A DNA stretch of 17,726 nt from Bacillota bacterium (GCA_023413185.1 JAEZQD010000012.1:1-17726); one strand, 5' to 3'. Positions 1 through 7,049 are shown, numbered from the stretch's first letter. Notes: generated from the letters alone by a model not told the origin. Made by a program: numbers and translations.

Positions 1-102
1 CGCGTCATAACCGCCCGCACCGAGGGGGAGTATACGGTGCGCACCCTTGCACTGCTGCTGCCGGACGGCTTTTCCAAGGGACGCTTTACAACAAATACGT
101 AA
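1..102 (+). CDS. 3' end of an unrecognised gene (partial)
   Basis: An open frame enters from the left edge and runs 33 codons to a TAA at 100-102. The residues visible include EGEYTVRTLALLLPDGFSKG. Codon choice is GC-rich at third positions, as in the neighbouring carrier gene, which supports real coding. The fragment is too short to assign to a family. No terminator is visible between it and the next gene. Instead, a promoter-like element overlaps its last codons, which suggests that the downstream gene has its own transcript. Confidence 0.5.
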   Translation, partial: RVITARTEGEYTVRTLALLLPDGFSKGRFTTNT

Positions 103-114
103 ATCACATATGAT
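85..114 (+). promoter_or_regulatory. Candidate sigma-A promoter for the AEC carrier gene
   Basis: A TTTACA box at 85-90 and a TATGAT box at 109-114 are separated by 18 bases. Transcription would begin near 121, leaving a short leader that contains the ribosome binding site at 131-137. The element lies over the end of the preceding coding region. Confidence 0.45.
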
Positions 115-146
115 ATAAAAAGACGGAATAGGGCGGGTTATTGTTC

Positions 147-1070
147 ATGATTATTTCTGTTCTAGGCAAGCTGTTTGTTATATTCGCGCTGATTGCAGTG
201 GGCTACATCGCGCGCAAAAAAGGCGTGCTGGACGCAGGGCTTCAGATGGGTCTTTCGCGCGTAGTGCTGGTGATTGCGATGCCTGCGCTGGTGCTGTCAT
301 CCGGCAGTGTGTCTTACACCGCCGACCGCATGAACAACATCCTGCTGGTGTTCGGCTGCGCCATTGCGTACTATCTGTTAACCATTCCGCTCTCGCACCT
401 AGTCGCGCGCGTGCTCCGGCTTTCGGACGAGCGCATCCGCGTGTTTGTCACCCTGACGGTGTTTGCAAACGTCGGTTTTTTGGGTTACCCCATCATCAGC
501 ATCTTTTTACCCGAAACGGGCGTGTTTTACGCGGTGTTTTTTAACATCGTGTTTCAGCTGTTCCTGTTTACCTACGGCTCTAGCCTGATGGCGCGCACCA
601 AGATGCAAAACCCCCTAAAGCTTTTACGGGATGCAAACGTCCTTTCCGCCGTTGTGATGGTCGTTTTGTTTGTGCTTCAAATTAAGCTGCCCGCACCCGT
701 GCAGGAGACGCTGTCGATACTGGGCGGGCTGTGCACCCCCCTTAGCATGCTGGTTATCGGCTCGATGCTTGCGCAGATCAATCTCAAAGAGATGTTCACC
801 GACCTCTCCTTATACATAATGACGGCACTCAGGCTGCTTTTAATCCCCGCCGTGGGGCTTGTGACACTGCGCTTGTTTGGCGCGAGTGCCGAGATGGCGA
901 CGGTCGTCATCATCATGCTCGCCATGCCCGCCGCCACCACCGTCGCCATATTCGGCGAGCGGTACAACTGCGACCCGCTGATGTGCTCGAAGGGCATTGT
1001 GCTTTCCACCCTGTTTTCGCTTGTCACCATCCCGGTTATCGGGTTTGCGATTGAGTGGCTGTTTGGGTGA
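147..1070 (+). CDS. AEC (auxin efflux carrier) family transporter
   Basis: This 307-residue integral membrane protein has about ten hydrophobic segments and belongs to the AEC family of secondary carriers. That family exports or imports small organic acids and malonate-like compounds in bacteria. Recognisable family features are the N-terminal GYIARKKG loop, the segment ANVGFLGYP near residue 110, and the C-terminal MPAATTVAIFGERYNCD segment, where a helix is broken by Pro. The length is normal. The ATG at 147 was chosen because the GGGCGGG ribosome binding site at 131-137 is about nine bases away; an in-frame TTG at 141 would be too close. The gene stands alone between its own promoter and a hairpin terminator. 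The substrate cannot be read from sequence. Confidence 0.85.
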   Translation: MIISVLGKLFVIFALIAVGYIARKKGVLDAGLQMGLSRVVLVIAMPALVLSSGSVSYTADRMNNILLVFGCAIAYYLLTIPLSHLVARVLRLSDERIRVFVTLTVFANVGFLGYPIISIFLPETGVFYAVFFNIVFQLFLFTYGSSLMARTKMQNPLKLLRDANVLSAVVMVVLFVLQIKLPAPVQETLSILGGLCTPLSMLVIGSMLAQINLKEMFTDLSLYIMTALRLLLIPAVGLVTLRLFGASAEMATVVIIMLAMPAATTVAIFGERYNCDPLMCSKGIVLSTLFSLVTIPVIGFAIEWLFG

Positions 1071-1081
1071 GGGGAATAACA

Positions 1082-1120
1082 AACACACCCCCCACGACGA
1101 TGGTCGTTGGGGGGTGTGTT
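1082..1120. terminator. Bidirectional hairpin terminator between convergent genes
   Basis: The arms 1082-1098 and 1103-1120 pair with a single bulged T at 1107. The core is a run of six C (1088-1093) against six G (1109-1114), and the loop is GATG. It sits 12 bases after the carrier stop and directly abuts the stop of the minus-strand ATPase gene, so it can serve both. The flanking T-tracts are short and interrupted on both strands. Confidence 0.75.
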
Positions 1121-1121
1121 G

Positions 1122-1763
1122 TTAGCGCTGTGAAACAAGCCGCCCTTTGTCCATTTCATACACATGGTCACATAAAATTTCAATATCCTCCCTGCTGTGG
1201 CTTGCAATCAGCAGGGTTTTGCCTTGCTCCTTGAGCGACAAAAACAGCCTGCGCATATCCTGTACGCCGTCGTTGTCCAGCCCGTTCATCGGCTCGTCCA
1301 GTATCAGCAGGTCGGGGTCTTCCATGATGGCTTGTGCGATGCCAAGCCGTTGGCGCATGCCCATGGAATATTTGGACACTGTCTTTTTGCTCATAGGGTC
1401 AAGCCCGACCGCCTCAATGCAACGAATAATCTCTTTTAACGTGATATTATTCTTAATCTTTGCTAAGAACTTTAAATTGTTCAGTCCCGAGTATCCGGGC
1501 AGAAACCCGGGGGTCTCAATGATAATGCCAATGTTGTCCGGCACGTCGATATCCTTTCCAATCTGTTTTCCGTTTATGGTGATTACTCCCGATGTAAGGG
1601 GAATGAAACCACACATACATTTTAATAAAATGGTCTTACCGCTGCCGTTTCTGCCGATGATGCCATATATTTTTCCGCTTTCTATCGTAAAGCTGACATC
1701 ATCCAGCACGGTGGCTTCGCCATACTGCTTTGTGGCAGCCTGTACGTTTATTACGTTGCTCAA
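1122..1763 (-). CDS. ABC transporter ATP-binding protein with E-loop (LanF/BcrA-like)
   Basis: This 213-residue ABC ATPase powers the two membrane proteins encoded just upstream. Visible motifs are Walker A GRNGSGKT (37-44), signature YSMGMRQR (132-139), Walker B LLILDEP (152-158) and H-loop His189. At the Q-loop position the usual Gln is Glu83, in the context IIETPGF. An E-loop is known from lantibiotic self-immunity ATPases (LanF, e.g. NukF) and is also seen in bacitracin-type exporters. The TTG at 1763 was chosen because a strong GGAGGTGA lies 5-6 bases before it; a longer reading frame from 1778 would translate that binding site. It is the last gene of its unit, 18 bases after the permease stop, and ends at a hairpin. 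Family assignment is firm; the substrate is inferred only from context. Confidence 0.88.
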   Translation of the reverse strand: MSNVINVQAATKQYGEATVLDDVSFTIESGKIYGIIGRNGSGKTILLKCMCGFIPLTSGVITINGKQIGKDIDVPDNIGIIIETPGFLPGYSGLNNLKFLAKIKNNITLKEIIRCIEAVGLDPMSKKTVSKYSMGMRQRLGIAQAIMEDPDLLILDEPMNGLDNDGVQDMRRLFLSLKEQGKTLLIASHSREDIEILCDHVYEMDKGRLVSQR

Positions 1764-1781
1764 ATCGTTCACCTCCAAAGT

Positions 1782-2588
1782 TTATGCGGGTATATCAATC
1801 TCGCTTTTTGTTGAGACAAGTACGGATATCAGCCAGAACACTGTTATTGCGATGAGAAAGAAGCCGTAGGAGTACCCCAATGAATCTACCATATCAAGGT
1901 TTGCGATGGTCGCAGGCGACAGATGTGCCCATCCGTCGGGGATAATCAGCCGGCTCAACACCACAATGACGCTGACAACTGTCCCTATGGGCTTGCGGAA
2001 CAGGAGATTTAACGCAAACATAATCTCGCCGAGCAATACCCCGAGCAGACTTTGAAGCAATAGGGTATGTATAACAGCCTCCAGCGGGGAGTAGAGGGTA
2101 ATCAACGCGCGGCTTACGAGAAACATCTGCTTGCTATCCGGGGAAAGGTATGCCAGCGAGGTCAGGGCGGTTCCCCAGTCCAAGGTCAAAAAAGAATGGG
2201 GCAGTACAACCAGCACACTCAACAGCAGAACCATGGCGTTGTAAAGAAACGAGGCCATGGCGGTATACAGGATACTGCCGCTTGCCCATACCTTGCGTCC
2301 CGAACGAATCATCACATAGCGTTGGTTTATATCGATGAACGGGGCGTTGCTTATCAACAAAATAAAGCAAAAGCTGAGCACCAGCTGCCAGTAAGACTGG
2401 AAATAGATAAACGGGTATACCCATGGCGACACCCGGTAACCCAGCTCGCGCGAAAGCGCCGCCGCGGGGGACACCACCTGATAAACGATTACCGCGGCAA
2501 AAAAGAGCAGCACCATACATTTGGGGTCTTTTTTCCACTTAAGCAGTTCACACCACGCGATGTGAACGGCAGCTTTAATTTGTTTCAT
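1782..2588 (-). CDS. ABC-2 type transporter membrane subunit (second permease)
   Basis: This 268-residue hydrophobic protein has about six membrane segments and a cytosolic N terminus that opens with MKQIKAAVHIAWCELLKWKKDP. This layout is typical of ABC-2 type exporters and of the LanE/LanG subunits of lantibiotic immunity pumps. There is no sequence motif beyond topology. The ATG overlaps the end of the upstream permease gene by 14 bases, which implies translational coupling. The ATPase gene follows 18 bases after the stop. Two dissimilar permeases with one ATPase is the LanFEG arrangement. The exact family was not recognised. Confidence 0.8.
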   Translation of the reverse strand: MKQIKAAVHIAWCELLKWKKDPKCMVLLFFAAVIVYQVVSPAAALSRELGYRVSPWVYPFIYFQSYWQLVLSFCFILLISNAPFIDINQRYVMIRSGRKVWASGSILYTAMASFLYNAMVLLLSVLVVLPHSFLTLDWGTALTSLAYLSPDSKQMFLVSRALITLYSPLEAVIHTLLLQSLLGVLLGEIMFALNLLFRKPIGTVVSVIVVLSRLIIPDGWAHLSPATIANLDMVDSLGYSYGFFLIAITVFWLISVLVSTKSEIDIPA

Positions 2589-3396
2589 TGGCTAACTTCC
2601 TCTTTACCATTTTCGTAAAAAATACACCCAGCAGCGCAATCATTGAACCAATAACAAGTGTAATCACCAGCAGGTTACCAAACACGCCTAACCCAAAGGA
2701 AAAGTTGCCCGACATAATCTGAATCGATTTCATAACGGGGATTTTGGAAAGAAACAAGCTTTCCAAAAAAAACAGCAGATAAGGAGAAAAAATCGCGACA
2801 AAGCGATTGGGAATGATTACGGAAACCGCAAGCCCCACCACGGCATACAAAGCGCACACCAAAAAAACCAGATAAAATATCAGCGCAAAATAAAGTGCGC
2901 CGTTTTCGCTGAGTATAACAGGGGAAATTATGGAGTGATTTTCTGTCAAAGCGGCAACCTCGTCAACCGTGCTGCTGTATCGCCCGCCCCGCACGTCCAG
3001 AAGCGGAAAACGAAACGAGAAGGTTACTACAAAAAGCAAAAGCCCCAGTACCGGACCCAAGCCCCCCGCCAAAGCGCAGGTGAGCACGCGGACGGCGCAG
3101 TAGTTTTTTGTGCTGCCCCGCACGCAGTAAAGATACAGGGCTTTGTCCTTCCAGTCGGTGCAAAAGGCGTCGCTGTAGCAAAACGACGCGCACAGTATAA
3201 TCATCGTAACATACACGCCTGTGTAATGGAGAAAATCAAACAGGGTCGCCACGTCATAATATAAGTCAAGGGCATATAGATACTCGTAGTAGCCGCTTGC
3301 CATGTATACGGTATACACCAAAAGGGTGACTAACACCAGCCGTGGCGACACAAACGCCCGCCTGAGATCAGACCGCAGAATACCCAAGAATGTCAT
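2575..3396 (-). CDS. ABC-2 type transporter membrane subunit (first permease)
   Basis: This 273-residue membrane protein has roughly six hydrophobic segments. It begins MTFLGILRSDLRRAFVSPR and has a large extracellular loop between the second and third groups of helices. It is the presumed partner of the following permease and ATPase. The ATG at 3396 was chosen because GGAGGTGA lies about five bases upstream; a reading frame from 3417 would include that binding site as Asp-Gly-Gly-Glu codons. It starts 13 bases after the stop of the lipoprotein gene and overlaps the next permease by 14 bases, so all four genes are probably made from one message. It shows little similarity to the second permease, so the pump is likely a heterodimer. 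Confidence 0.78.
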   Translation of the reverse strand: MTFLGILRSDLRRAFVSPRLVLVTLLVYTVYMASGYYEYLYALDLYYDVATLFDFLHYTGVYVTMIILCASFCYSDAFCTDWKDKALYLYCVRGSTKNYCAVRVLTCALAGGLGPVLGLLLFVVTFSFRFPLLDVRGGRYSSTVDEVAALTENHSIISPVILSENGALYFALIFYLVFLVCALYAVVGLAVSVIIPNRFVAIFSPYLLFFLESLFLSKIPVMKSIQIMSGNFSFGLGVFGNLLVITLVIGSMIALLGVFFTKMVKRKLANETN

Positions 3397-3409
3397 TGGC
3401 TCACCTCCG

Positions 3410-4711
3410 TCATACAATTTCCTCGCCCGTTACGGCATCAAACACCGCTTCGAACTGCTCCCGCGGCAGAAAGGGTCCGTCCCAGTCTGTTTGCTCATTG
3501 GCGCGCCGCCCCTCGAATATCCAGACGGGAGCTAAGACGTAGTTGTTTCGTTTTTCCCTCGTAAAATCTTCGGGTCGGAACAGGTAGCAGAGGGAAATCG
3601 ATTTAACTTCTGTTTTCGCCGCGACCTTACTGTATTTCTCTTCAAACTCAACCATCGCATCCTCCAGCGTGAGAATATCATCGGAGTAATAACGCTCTAT
3701 TGCCTCACCCACCGAGATGTTGTTTTCAATGGTTAACGATTCGATACCGTCAGGGGATATAATAGCGGTCAATCTGGGAGGGGTAACAGAACTGCTTTCA
3801 TCTACGCTTTTGGGTAGTGCGTCAAAGCTGAAAGGTTGGTTGTAGATTGCTACGCCATCATGGGTCAACCTTGCGCTAATATAGTAACACTGCATGTCCG
3901 TATTCTGTTCCAGTGAGGATTTGATTTTTTCTCTTTCCGACAGAGAATTTTGATATATTTTCAACCATATGCCACCTGATGAGCTGTGTGTTTTTAACTG
4001 ATCTGCAAATAATTGAACCGCATCATCGTTGATTTCTTGAAGAAATTGATTGGTGAAAGAAAAAATACTCGAATTTTGGGAATCTACTACTAGGGTGGTG
4101 ATGCCAAGCAACTGCCCATTTAAGCAATTAACTGCTTGTTCTTTGGTAATAACCTTTAGGCTCTTCCCAACATACAAGCTGTTATTATTCCAGAAACGAC
4201 TCTCTAAATTAAGAAGACTAAATATCTCGGTATAAAGAGAACCTGTTGAATAATCAAAATAGTTATAGTTTTGACGGACAACGCGTTCGGTCGAGATATC
4301 GGAATAGTACTTACTGTCGGGAACTGGGTTTTGAAATTCAACATCCGAATCCCCGAGAAAACTGTGGCGCGCTTCGTCCACGTCACAGATAAATGGTGAC
4401 GTGCGGTATAATGCAAACGTAGTCTGCTGTGGGAGGGATGTTTCAGCGTCGTATTCTAAATACTCGTTTACCCTGCGGCGGATGGTGTTATTTGTACCAG
4501 CTTCATCGTCAGGGGAAGAGGTGCTTTCTGGAGACGAAAATTGTTCTTTTTCAGTGGAGGAGGACGCATCGCTTACGCTTATAGGGTACAATTGTTCTTC
4601 GGTTGTACAGGAGCACAACAATACGATTACCGCAAACAAAAGGACGAAACAAGGAGAAAAACCGGTAACCTTCTTTAATCGGGATATCTGTTGACTTACC
4701 ATTACCTTCAT
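3410..4711 (-). CDS. Lipoprotein of unknown function, DUF6034-like
   Basis: This 433-residue protein has a positively charged N terminus, a hydrophobic stretch (about 19-32) and a lipobox LCSC with Cys35, so it should be anchored to the outer face of the membrane. A Ser/Glu/Asp-rich spacer follows, then a globular region ending in a PepSY/YycI-like pattern (APVWIFEG, then FDAVTGEEIV). From memory it resembles the clostridial DUF6034 lipoproteins, but this needs a profile search. The start at 4711 has AGGAAAGG upstream. The gene sits between a small exported protein and an ABC pump, which is where immunity or sensor lipoproteins are found in bacteriocin loci. Codon use in its first half is AT-rich compared with the rest of the window. 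Function is unassigned. Confidence 0.8.
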   Translation of the reverse strand: MKVMVSQQISRLKKVTGFSPCFVLLFAVIVLLCSCTTEEQLYPISVSDASSSTEKEQFSSPESTSSPDDEAGTNNTIRRRVNEYLEYDAETSLPQQTTFALYRTSPFICDVDEARHSFLGDSDVEFQNPVPDSKYYSDISTERVVRQNYNYFDYSTGSLYTEIFSLLNLESRFWNNNSLYVGKSLKVITKEQAVNCLNGQLLGITTLVVDSQNSSIFSFTNQFLQEINDDAVQLFADQLKTHSSSGGIWLKIYQNSLSEREKIKSSLEQNTDMQCYYISARLTHDGVAIYNQPFSFDALPKSVDESSSVTPPRLTAIISPDGIESLTIENNISVGEAIERYYSDDILTLEDAMVEFEEKYSKVAAKTEVKSISLCYLFRPEDFTREKRNNYVLAPVWIFEGRRANEQTDWDGPFLPREQFEAVFDAVTGEEIV

Positions 4712-4742
4712 ACCTTTCCTAACCGAATGATGGTTGTAATTG

Positions 4743-4775
4743 AAAAAGAAGCGGCTGCGAGTAAGCCGCGTCTTT
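4743..4775 (-). terminator. Intrinsic terminator or attenuator after the small exported protein
   Basis: The arms GCGGCT (4751-4756) and AGCCGC (4764-4769) form a stem with a 7-base loop. After one mismatch the pairing extends through 4745-4749 and 4771-4775. Read on the minus strand, the hairpin is followed by TTCTTTTT (4750 down to 4743). It lies in the 98 bases between the small exported protein and the lipoprotein. It would let the first gene be expressed well above the four downstream genes. Confidence 0.7.
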
Positions 4776-4809
4776 AATTATGAAATGATATTATTAAACG
4801 CAGAAGCGT

Positions 4810-5238
4810 TTACCACGGTTGACAATTACACCAAAAACCAGTGGCGGTTACAGTGTCGTAATTCGCCGCTGAAGCATAGCCTCTCATATATGTCGGCTGA
4901 GAGTATGAGTTATAGGTAGAAGTATATGTCAAAGCAAAATCATAAGGTGCGTTTATGGTTGCGGTCCCAGTCATGGGATAAGCTGTTGAAGCAGTTTTAT
5001 ATACACGAAAATACATGTTGTCACGGGAATATGAACTGTCGAAATCTTGTATATTGACTGCGGCTATATTTCCAGCCGATTTATTATATGACGGTGTAAA
5101 TTCATCTTCGCCGGAAGAGAGAGTAAAATCAATAACTCGTACTCCTCTAGTGCCTATTGTAGATGCCATAACAGGAATGCTGCTCAACAGCAGAACCATC
5201 ATAACAAGAATGACCGAGATAATTTTCTTTCTTTTCAT
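4810..5238 (-). CDS. Small Sec-exported protein of unknown function
   Basis: The gene encodes 142 residues: a KRKK N terminus, a hydrophobic core (6-22) and a likely signal peptidase I site after VMA at 25. The mature protein would be about 117 residues, rich in Ser, Thr, Tyr and Ala. It has alternating polar and aromatic residues suggestive of a beta-sandwich and ends in FWCNCQPW. The only two cysteines are Cys137 and Cys139 in that tail. AAAGGAG lies seven bases before the ATG. It is the first gene of a minus-strand cluster with a lipoprotein and an ABC pump and has its own downstream hairpin. It could be a secreted toxin or bacteriocin, or the ligand of the lipoprotein. No family was recognised, so function is inference from context. 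Confidence 0.8.
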   Translation of the reverse strand: MKRKKIISVILVMMVLLLSSIPVMASTIGTRGVRVIDFTLSSGEDEFTPSYNKSAGNIAAVNIQDFDSSYSRDNMYFRVYKTASTAYPMTGTATINAPYDFALTYTSTYNSYSQPTYMRGYASAANYDTVTATGFWCNCQPW

Positions 5239-5371
5239 AAGAGTGCTCCTTTTCTTTTACACATATCGCCCCATACCGTAACTCGCATTGGCACAGGGCA
5301 ATCATGACGGAGGGCGTTACTGTTTTTCCCTATCACATAGTAAAACGTTTACAAACAGGTTTTTGTGACAC

Positions 5372-5400
5372 CTTATAAATAATTTTGGAATATTGCCCAA
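5372..5400 (-). promoter_or_regulatory. Candidate sigma-A promoter for the exported-protein/ABC cluster
   Basis: On the minus strand a TTGGGC box (5400-5395) and a TATAAG box (5377-5372) are exactly 17 bases apart. Transcription would begin near 5365 and give a leader of about 125 bases before the ATG at 5238. The -35 box lies inside the left arm of the inverted repeat 5389-5427, so a protein bound to that repeat would block it. Confidence 0.55.
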
Positions 5401-5427
5401 AATAGAACAATTATTTTGGGCAATATT
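5389..5427. repeat. 16-bp perfect inverted repeat, likely operator
   Basis: The arms 5389-5404 (AATATTGCCCAAAATA) and 5412-5427 are perfect reverse complements separated by GAACAAT. Each arm carries a TTGGGC -35-like box pointing outwards. The lack of a T-tract and the promoter overlap favour an operator for a dimeric regulator over a terminator. No known operator consensus was recognised. Confidence 0.75.
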
Positions 5428-5443
5428 GTAATTCTATCATAAT
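5416..5443 (+). promoter_or_regulatory. Possible weak outward promoter towards glyS
   Basis: The right arm of the inverted repeat provides TTGGGC (5416-5421). It is followed after 16 bases by CATAAT (5438-5443). This is weaker than the glyS promoter at 5566-5594 and may be a chance result of the repeat symmetry. Confidence 0.25.
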
Positions 5444-5565
5444 ACCGGCAGATGATTAAATCATGCGGATTCCCGCGCAGCATATAAGGGCTGCCCGGGG
5501 TCGCAATGCTATTACGCCCGTCTATGGCTTATACCGCCGATTTTCCTTCTCGCCGCTCAATTCTC

Positions 5566-5594
5566 TTGACTATTTTCGCCTGCTGTCATAGAAT
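5566..5594 (+). promoter_or_regulatory. Sigma-A promoter of glyS
   Basis: TTGACT (5566-5571) and TAGAAT (5589-5594) are separated by 17 bases. The transcript would begin near 5601. This rules out the longest reading frame (from 5600) as the real start and leaves about 38 bases of leader before the ATG at 5639. Confidence 0.8.
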
Positions 5595-5638
5595 TACTAT
5601 TGTTGTATTCTTATCAAACAGGAATGGTGGTACGTGCT

Positions 5639-7018
5639 ATGCTTTCAAACGAGCAGAAAACGATGGACAAGATTGTCGCCCTGTGCAAAGGCCGCGGCTT
5701 TGTGTATCCGGGCAGCGAGATATACGGAGGGCTTGCGAACTCGTGGGACTATGGTCCTCTGGGCGTGGAGCTCAAAAACAACGTCAAAAAGGCGTGGCTG
5801 AAAAAGTTTGTGCAGGAGTCGCGCCACAACGTGGGGTTGGATAGCGCCATTTTGATGAACCCCGAGGCATGGGTGGCGTCCGGTCACGTGGGCGGGTTTT
5901 CCGACCCGCTGATGGACTGCCGCGACTGCAAGACCCGACACCGTGCGGACAAGCTGGTGGAGGACTTTACCGGCGAGAGCGCCGACGGCTGGTCCAACGA
6001 GCAGCTCAAGGCGTTTATTGAGGAAAAGGGACTGAAGTGCCCCGATTGCGGCGGCACTAACTTTACCGACATCCGCAAGTTTAATTTGATGTTTAAAACC
6101 TTTCAGGGCATTACCGAGGACAGCAAAAATGAGATATACCTGCGCCCCGAGACTGCGCAGGGCATCTTTGTAAACTTTGCGAACATCCAGCGCACCACCC
6201 GCCGCAAGATTCCCTTCGGCGTTGCGCAGGTGGGCAAGAGCTTCCGCAACGAGATTACCCCCGGCAACTTCATCTTCCGCATCCGCGAGTTTGAGCAGAT
6301 GGAGCTGGAGTTCTTTTGCAAGCCGGGCACCGACCTTGAGTGGTTTGATTACTGGAAGAACTTCTGCAAGCAGTGGCTGCTGGACCTTGGCATGCAGGAG
6401 CAAAACCTGCGCCTGCGTGACCACGCGAAGGAGGAGCTTGCCTTTTATTCCAAGGCGACCACCGACTTTGAGTTCCGCTTCCCGTTTGGGTGGGGCGAGC
6501 TGTGGGGCATAGCCGACCGCACCGATTACGACCTAAAGCAGCATCAGGAGCACTCGGGCAAGAGCCTGGAGTACTTTGACCAGGAGGCAAACGAGCGGTA
6601 CATCCCCTACGTCATCGAGCCGTCGCTGGGTGCCGACCGCGTGGTGCTCGCGTTCTTGTGCGACGCATACGACGAGGAGCAGGTAGACGAGAAGGACACC
6701 CGTGTGGTCATGCGACTGCATCCCGCCATCGCGCCCATCAAGGCGTGTGTGCTGCCGCTCTCTAAAAAGCTTAGCGAGCCGGCGCTTGCGCTGCGCGACA
6801 CACTGGCAAAGCAGTTTATGACCGACTACGACGATGCGGGCTCAATCGGCAAGCGGTACCGCCGTCAGGACGAGATCGGCACGCCGTTCTGCGTCACGGT
6901 GGATTTTGAGACCCTCGAGGACAACTGCGTCACCGTGCGCGACCGCGACACCATGGCACAGGAGCGCGTTGCGATTGCGGATTTGACGGCGTATATTCAG
7001 GCAAGACTCGCGTACTAA
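5639..7018 (+). CDS. glyS: Glycyl-tRNA synthetase (single-chain, alpha2 type)
   Basis: This 459-residue class II aminoacyl-tRNA synthetase charges tRNA-Gly with glycine in the cytosol. It opens with the family hallmark KIVALCKGRGFVYPGSEIYG (11-30) and GLANSWDYGPLG. Next come a Cys pair at 94/97 and another at 134/137, motif 2 around SFRNEITPGNFIFRIREFEQ (201-220), and motif 3 near GADRVVLAFL. A C-terminal anticodon-binding domain covers roughly the last 95 residues. The length equals the usual 460. The ATG at 5639 is preceded by GGTGG with an 8-base gap and is downstream of the predicted transcript start. The gene is a single transcription unit with its own promoter and a strong terminator. 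Identification is firm; glyQS is the alternative symbol. Confidence 0.97.
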   Translation: MLSNEQKTMDKIVALCKGRGFVYPGSEIYGGLANSWDYGPLGVELKNNVKKAWLKKFVQESRHNVGLDSAILMNPEAWVASGHVGGFSDPLMDCRDCKTRHRADKLVEDFTGESADGWSNEQLKAFIEEKGLKCPDCGGTNFTDIRKFNLMFKTFQGITEDSKNEIYLRPETAQGIFVNFANIQRTTRRKIPFGVAQVGKSFRNEITPGNFIFRIREFEQMELEFFCKPGTDLEWFDYWKNFCKQWLLDLGMQEQNLRLRDHAKEELAFYSKATTDFEFRFPFGWGELWGIADRTDYDLKQHQEHSGKSLEYFDQEANERYIPYVIEPSLGADRVVLAFLCDAYDEEQVDEKDTRVVMRLHPAIAPIKACVLPLSKKLSEPALALRDTLAKQFMTDYDDAGSIGKRYRRQDEIGTPFCVTVDFETLEDNCVTVRDRDTMAQERVAIADLTAYIQARLAY

Positions 7019-7021
7019 AAC

Positions 7022-7049
7022 AAAAGGACGGGACACCCCGTCCTTTTTT
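7022..7049 (+). terminator. Rho-independent terminator of glyS
   Basis: The stem GGACGGG (7026-7032) and CCCGTCC (7037-7043) encloses an ACAC loop. It is extended by four A:T pairs and followed by six T (7044-7049). It begins four bases after the glyS stop codon. Confidence 0.93.

Larger units (their letters stand above)
5239..5638. other. Intergenic region between divergent genes
   Basis: These 400 bases separate the minus-strand exported-protein cluster from glyS. They hold a promoter pair arranged around a 16-bp inverted repeat (5372-5443) and the glyS promoter (5566-5594). Small GC hairpins lie between: GCGG/CCGC within 5465-5476 and GCAGC/GCTGC within 5478-5495. Short frames here lack binding sites and look non-coding. 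No T-box or other known riboswitch was seen. Confidence 0.6.

Noticed and set aside
677..1207. 176-codon minus-strand frame across the AEC gene and terminator
   Set aside because: It overlaps the AEC gene in antisense, the terminator hairpin and the 3' end of the ATPase gene; it is not protein-like.
1147..1869. 240-codon plus-strand frame opposite the ABC ATPase
   Set aside because: It is antisense to an ATPase with all ABC motifs; no ribosome binding site and low-complexity Ser-rich translation.
5622..5636. GGTGGTAC-like core near the glyS start resembling a T-box motif
   Set aside because: Only part of the conserved T-box core is present, it overlaps the ribosome binding site, the leader is only about 38 bases, and no specifier stem or terminator lies upstream.
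5645..6424. Long open frame (259 codons) on the minus strand
   Set aside because: It lies entirely antisense to glyS, has no binding site and is rich in residues expected from reverse reading of GC-biased codons.
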